NCBI GenBank assembly: GCA_938038165.1
Contig: CALHRB010000247.1
Coordinates: 1-8,364 of the forward strand
Source of the DNA: Candidatus Kapaibacterium sp.
GTDB taxonomy: Bacteria; Bacteroidota; Ignavibacteria; Kapaibacteriales; UBA2268
Direction: 5' to 3'
DNA length: 8,364 bases
The position numbers and the translations under genes were made by a program. Below are positions 7,860-8,364 of the stretch, in pieces; position 1 is the first letter of the stretch; each line of letters starts with the position of its first letter. The notes below the pieces were generated by a model. It worked only from the letters and a program-made list of their open reading frames with translations. It made no database searches and was not told the DNA's origin.

Positions 7860-8062
7860 AAATTTTTATTTTGATATAAAATCAATTTAATTTAATAATG
7901 ATACAAATAATATCAAAAACAATAATATTTATGTTGAAACTTTTATATTAATGTTAGTCTAAAATTTAGCTGTCAATGAAAAGAATATCTACCTGTTTTA
8001 ACTATCATAATTCATAATTTGTAAAAACGTCGTTACATTATCAATAATTTAAGGAGCTAAAA
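7860..8062. promoter_or_regulatory. Divergent intergenic region between the T9SS cargo gene and porX
   Basis: These 203 bp are strongly AT-rich and lie between two divergent gene starts, so promoters for both directions must be here or nearby. On the minus strand an exact TTGACA (plus 7971-7976) is followed 17 bp later only by a poor -10, CATTAA (7953-7948). On the porX side a tandem repeat TCATAAT TCATAAT (8005-8018) contains two CATAAT boxes that could act as -10 elements, but no good -35 is present. A 9-bp inverted repeat, TTTTGATAT (7869-7877) and ATATCAAAA (7910-7918), lies in the leader of the cargo gene. None of these sites is proven. Confidence 0.4.
8051..8056 (+). promoter_or_regulatory. 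Shine-Dalgarno sequence of porX
   Basis: AAGGAG lies six bases before the ATG at 8063 and fixes that codon as the start. It is the strongest ribosome-binding site in the window. Confidence 0.8.
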
Positions 8063-8364
8063 ATGAATCAAAGCAAGGGTAGAATTCTTTGGATTGATGA
8101 CGAGATAGAGTTGCTTAAACCTCATATCATCCTGCTTGAACAACGTGGATATAATGTTGAAACAGCAACAAACGGTGAAGACGCAATTGAATTGGTAAAA
8201 AAAACTCACTACGACTTAACCTTCCTTGATGAATCAATGGTTGGTATCAGTGGTCTTGAAACATTACCAATCCTCAAAGATATAGACCCCTCTACTCCGG
8301 TTGTAATGGTAACAAAAAACGAAGCCGAAAGCGTGATGGAGGATGCAATCGGTCGAAAAATTGA
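8063..8364 (+). CDS. porX: PorX-type response regulator, N-terminal part (runs off the right edge)
   Basis: One hundred complete codons are visible and form most of a receiver domain. The start ILWIDDEIELLKPHIILLEQ (8-27) and the segment LDESMVGISGLETLP (55-69) are characteristic of PorX, the regulator that controls T9SS genes in Bacteroidota together with the sensor PorY and the sigma factor SigP. The phosphorylation site is intact: acidic pair Asp12/Asp13, phospho-acceptor Asp56 and switch Thr84 (MVTKNEAE). MEDAIGRKI at the edge also fits PorX, where a DYLIKPV-type segment should follow. Full-length PorX carries a C-terminal PglZ-type phosphodiesterase domain, which would lie beyond this window. 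Val60 replaces the usual Pro after Met59, a mild deviation. The gene diverges from a T9SS cargo gene, which suits a secretion regulator but does not prove direct control. Confidence 0.85.
   Translation, partial: MNQSKGRILWIDDEIELLKPHIILLEQRGYNVETATNGEDAIELVKKTHYDLTFLDESMVGISGLETLPILKDIDPSTPVVMVTKNEAESVMEDAIGRKI

Noticed and set aside
8005..8018. Tandem TCATAAT repeat as a defined porX promoter
   Set aside because: The boxes resemble a -10 element, but there is no matching -35 or Bacteroidota-type TTTG at the right distance. It is kept only as a note in the intergenic entry.
1..8364. CRISPR arrays, tRNA/rRNA genes, insertion sequences and riboswitches
   Set aside because: A read of both strands showed no regularly spaced repeats, clover-leaf motifs, transposase motifs or terminal inverted repeats. 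Covariance-model searches could not be run.

Overview
The window is AT-rich (about one third G+C by eye). It looks like a chromosomal piece from the Bacteroidota/FCB group, possibly one of its deep branches (Kapabacteria or Ignavibacteria). Three things point there: the start of a PorX-type response regulator, the regulator of the type IX secretion system (T9SS), at the right edge; a large secreted protein with a C-terminal T9SS sorting domain; and signal peptides whose predicted mature proteins begin with Gln. Most genes have weak or no Shine-Dalgarno sequence, also typical of the group. No tRNA, rRNA, CRISPR array, insertion sequence or phage gene was seen.

All genes but one lie on the minus strand in one tightly spaced run, read from right to left. 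The order is: an 832-residue T9SS cargo protein (7859-5361); a ClpB-like AAA+ protein cut off after its first nucleotide-binding domain (5297-3972); a response regulator with a degenerate receiver and a degenerate HD-GYP domain (3896-2697); a 68-residue FlbD/SwrD-family protein (2697-2491); a predicted outer-membrane beta-barrel protein (2488-612); an RsbW-like anti-sigma factor/ATP-binding protein (574-155); and the N-terminus of a P-loop NTPase (127 to beyond the left edge). The gaps are about 63 bp, 75 bp, a 1-bp overlap, 2 bp, 37 bp and 27 bp, so at least the last five genes probably share a transcript. porX starts at 8063 on the plus strand, divergently from the T9SS cargo gene across a 203-bp AT-rich intergenic region.

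The central block is the most unusual part. A response regulator that has lost its phospho-acceptor and its HD metal ligands overlaps an flbD-like gene as TAATG. The beta-barrel gene begins 2 bp after flbD. The natural ATG and signal peptide of the barrel gene are separated from the rest of the gene by one missing base inside a double homopolymer (A10-G-A10 on the plus strand). That is either a sequencing error or a slippage/phase-variation switch. Together with the RsbW-like protein, this block may be a cell-surface or motility control module, but its function is inferred from domains and gene order only.

The other oddity is the ClpB truncation, which is a loss of sequence rather than a frameshift, because the next gene follows after only 75 bp.
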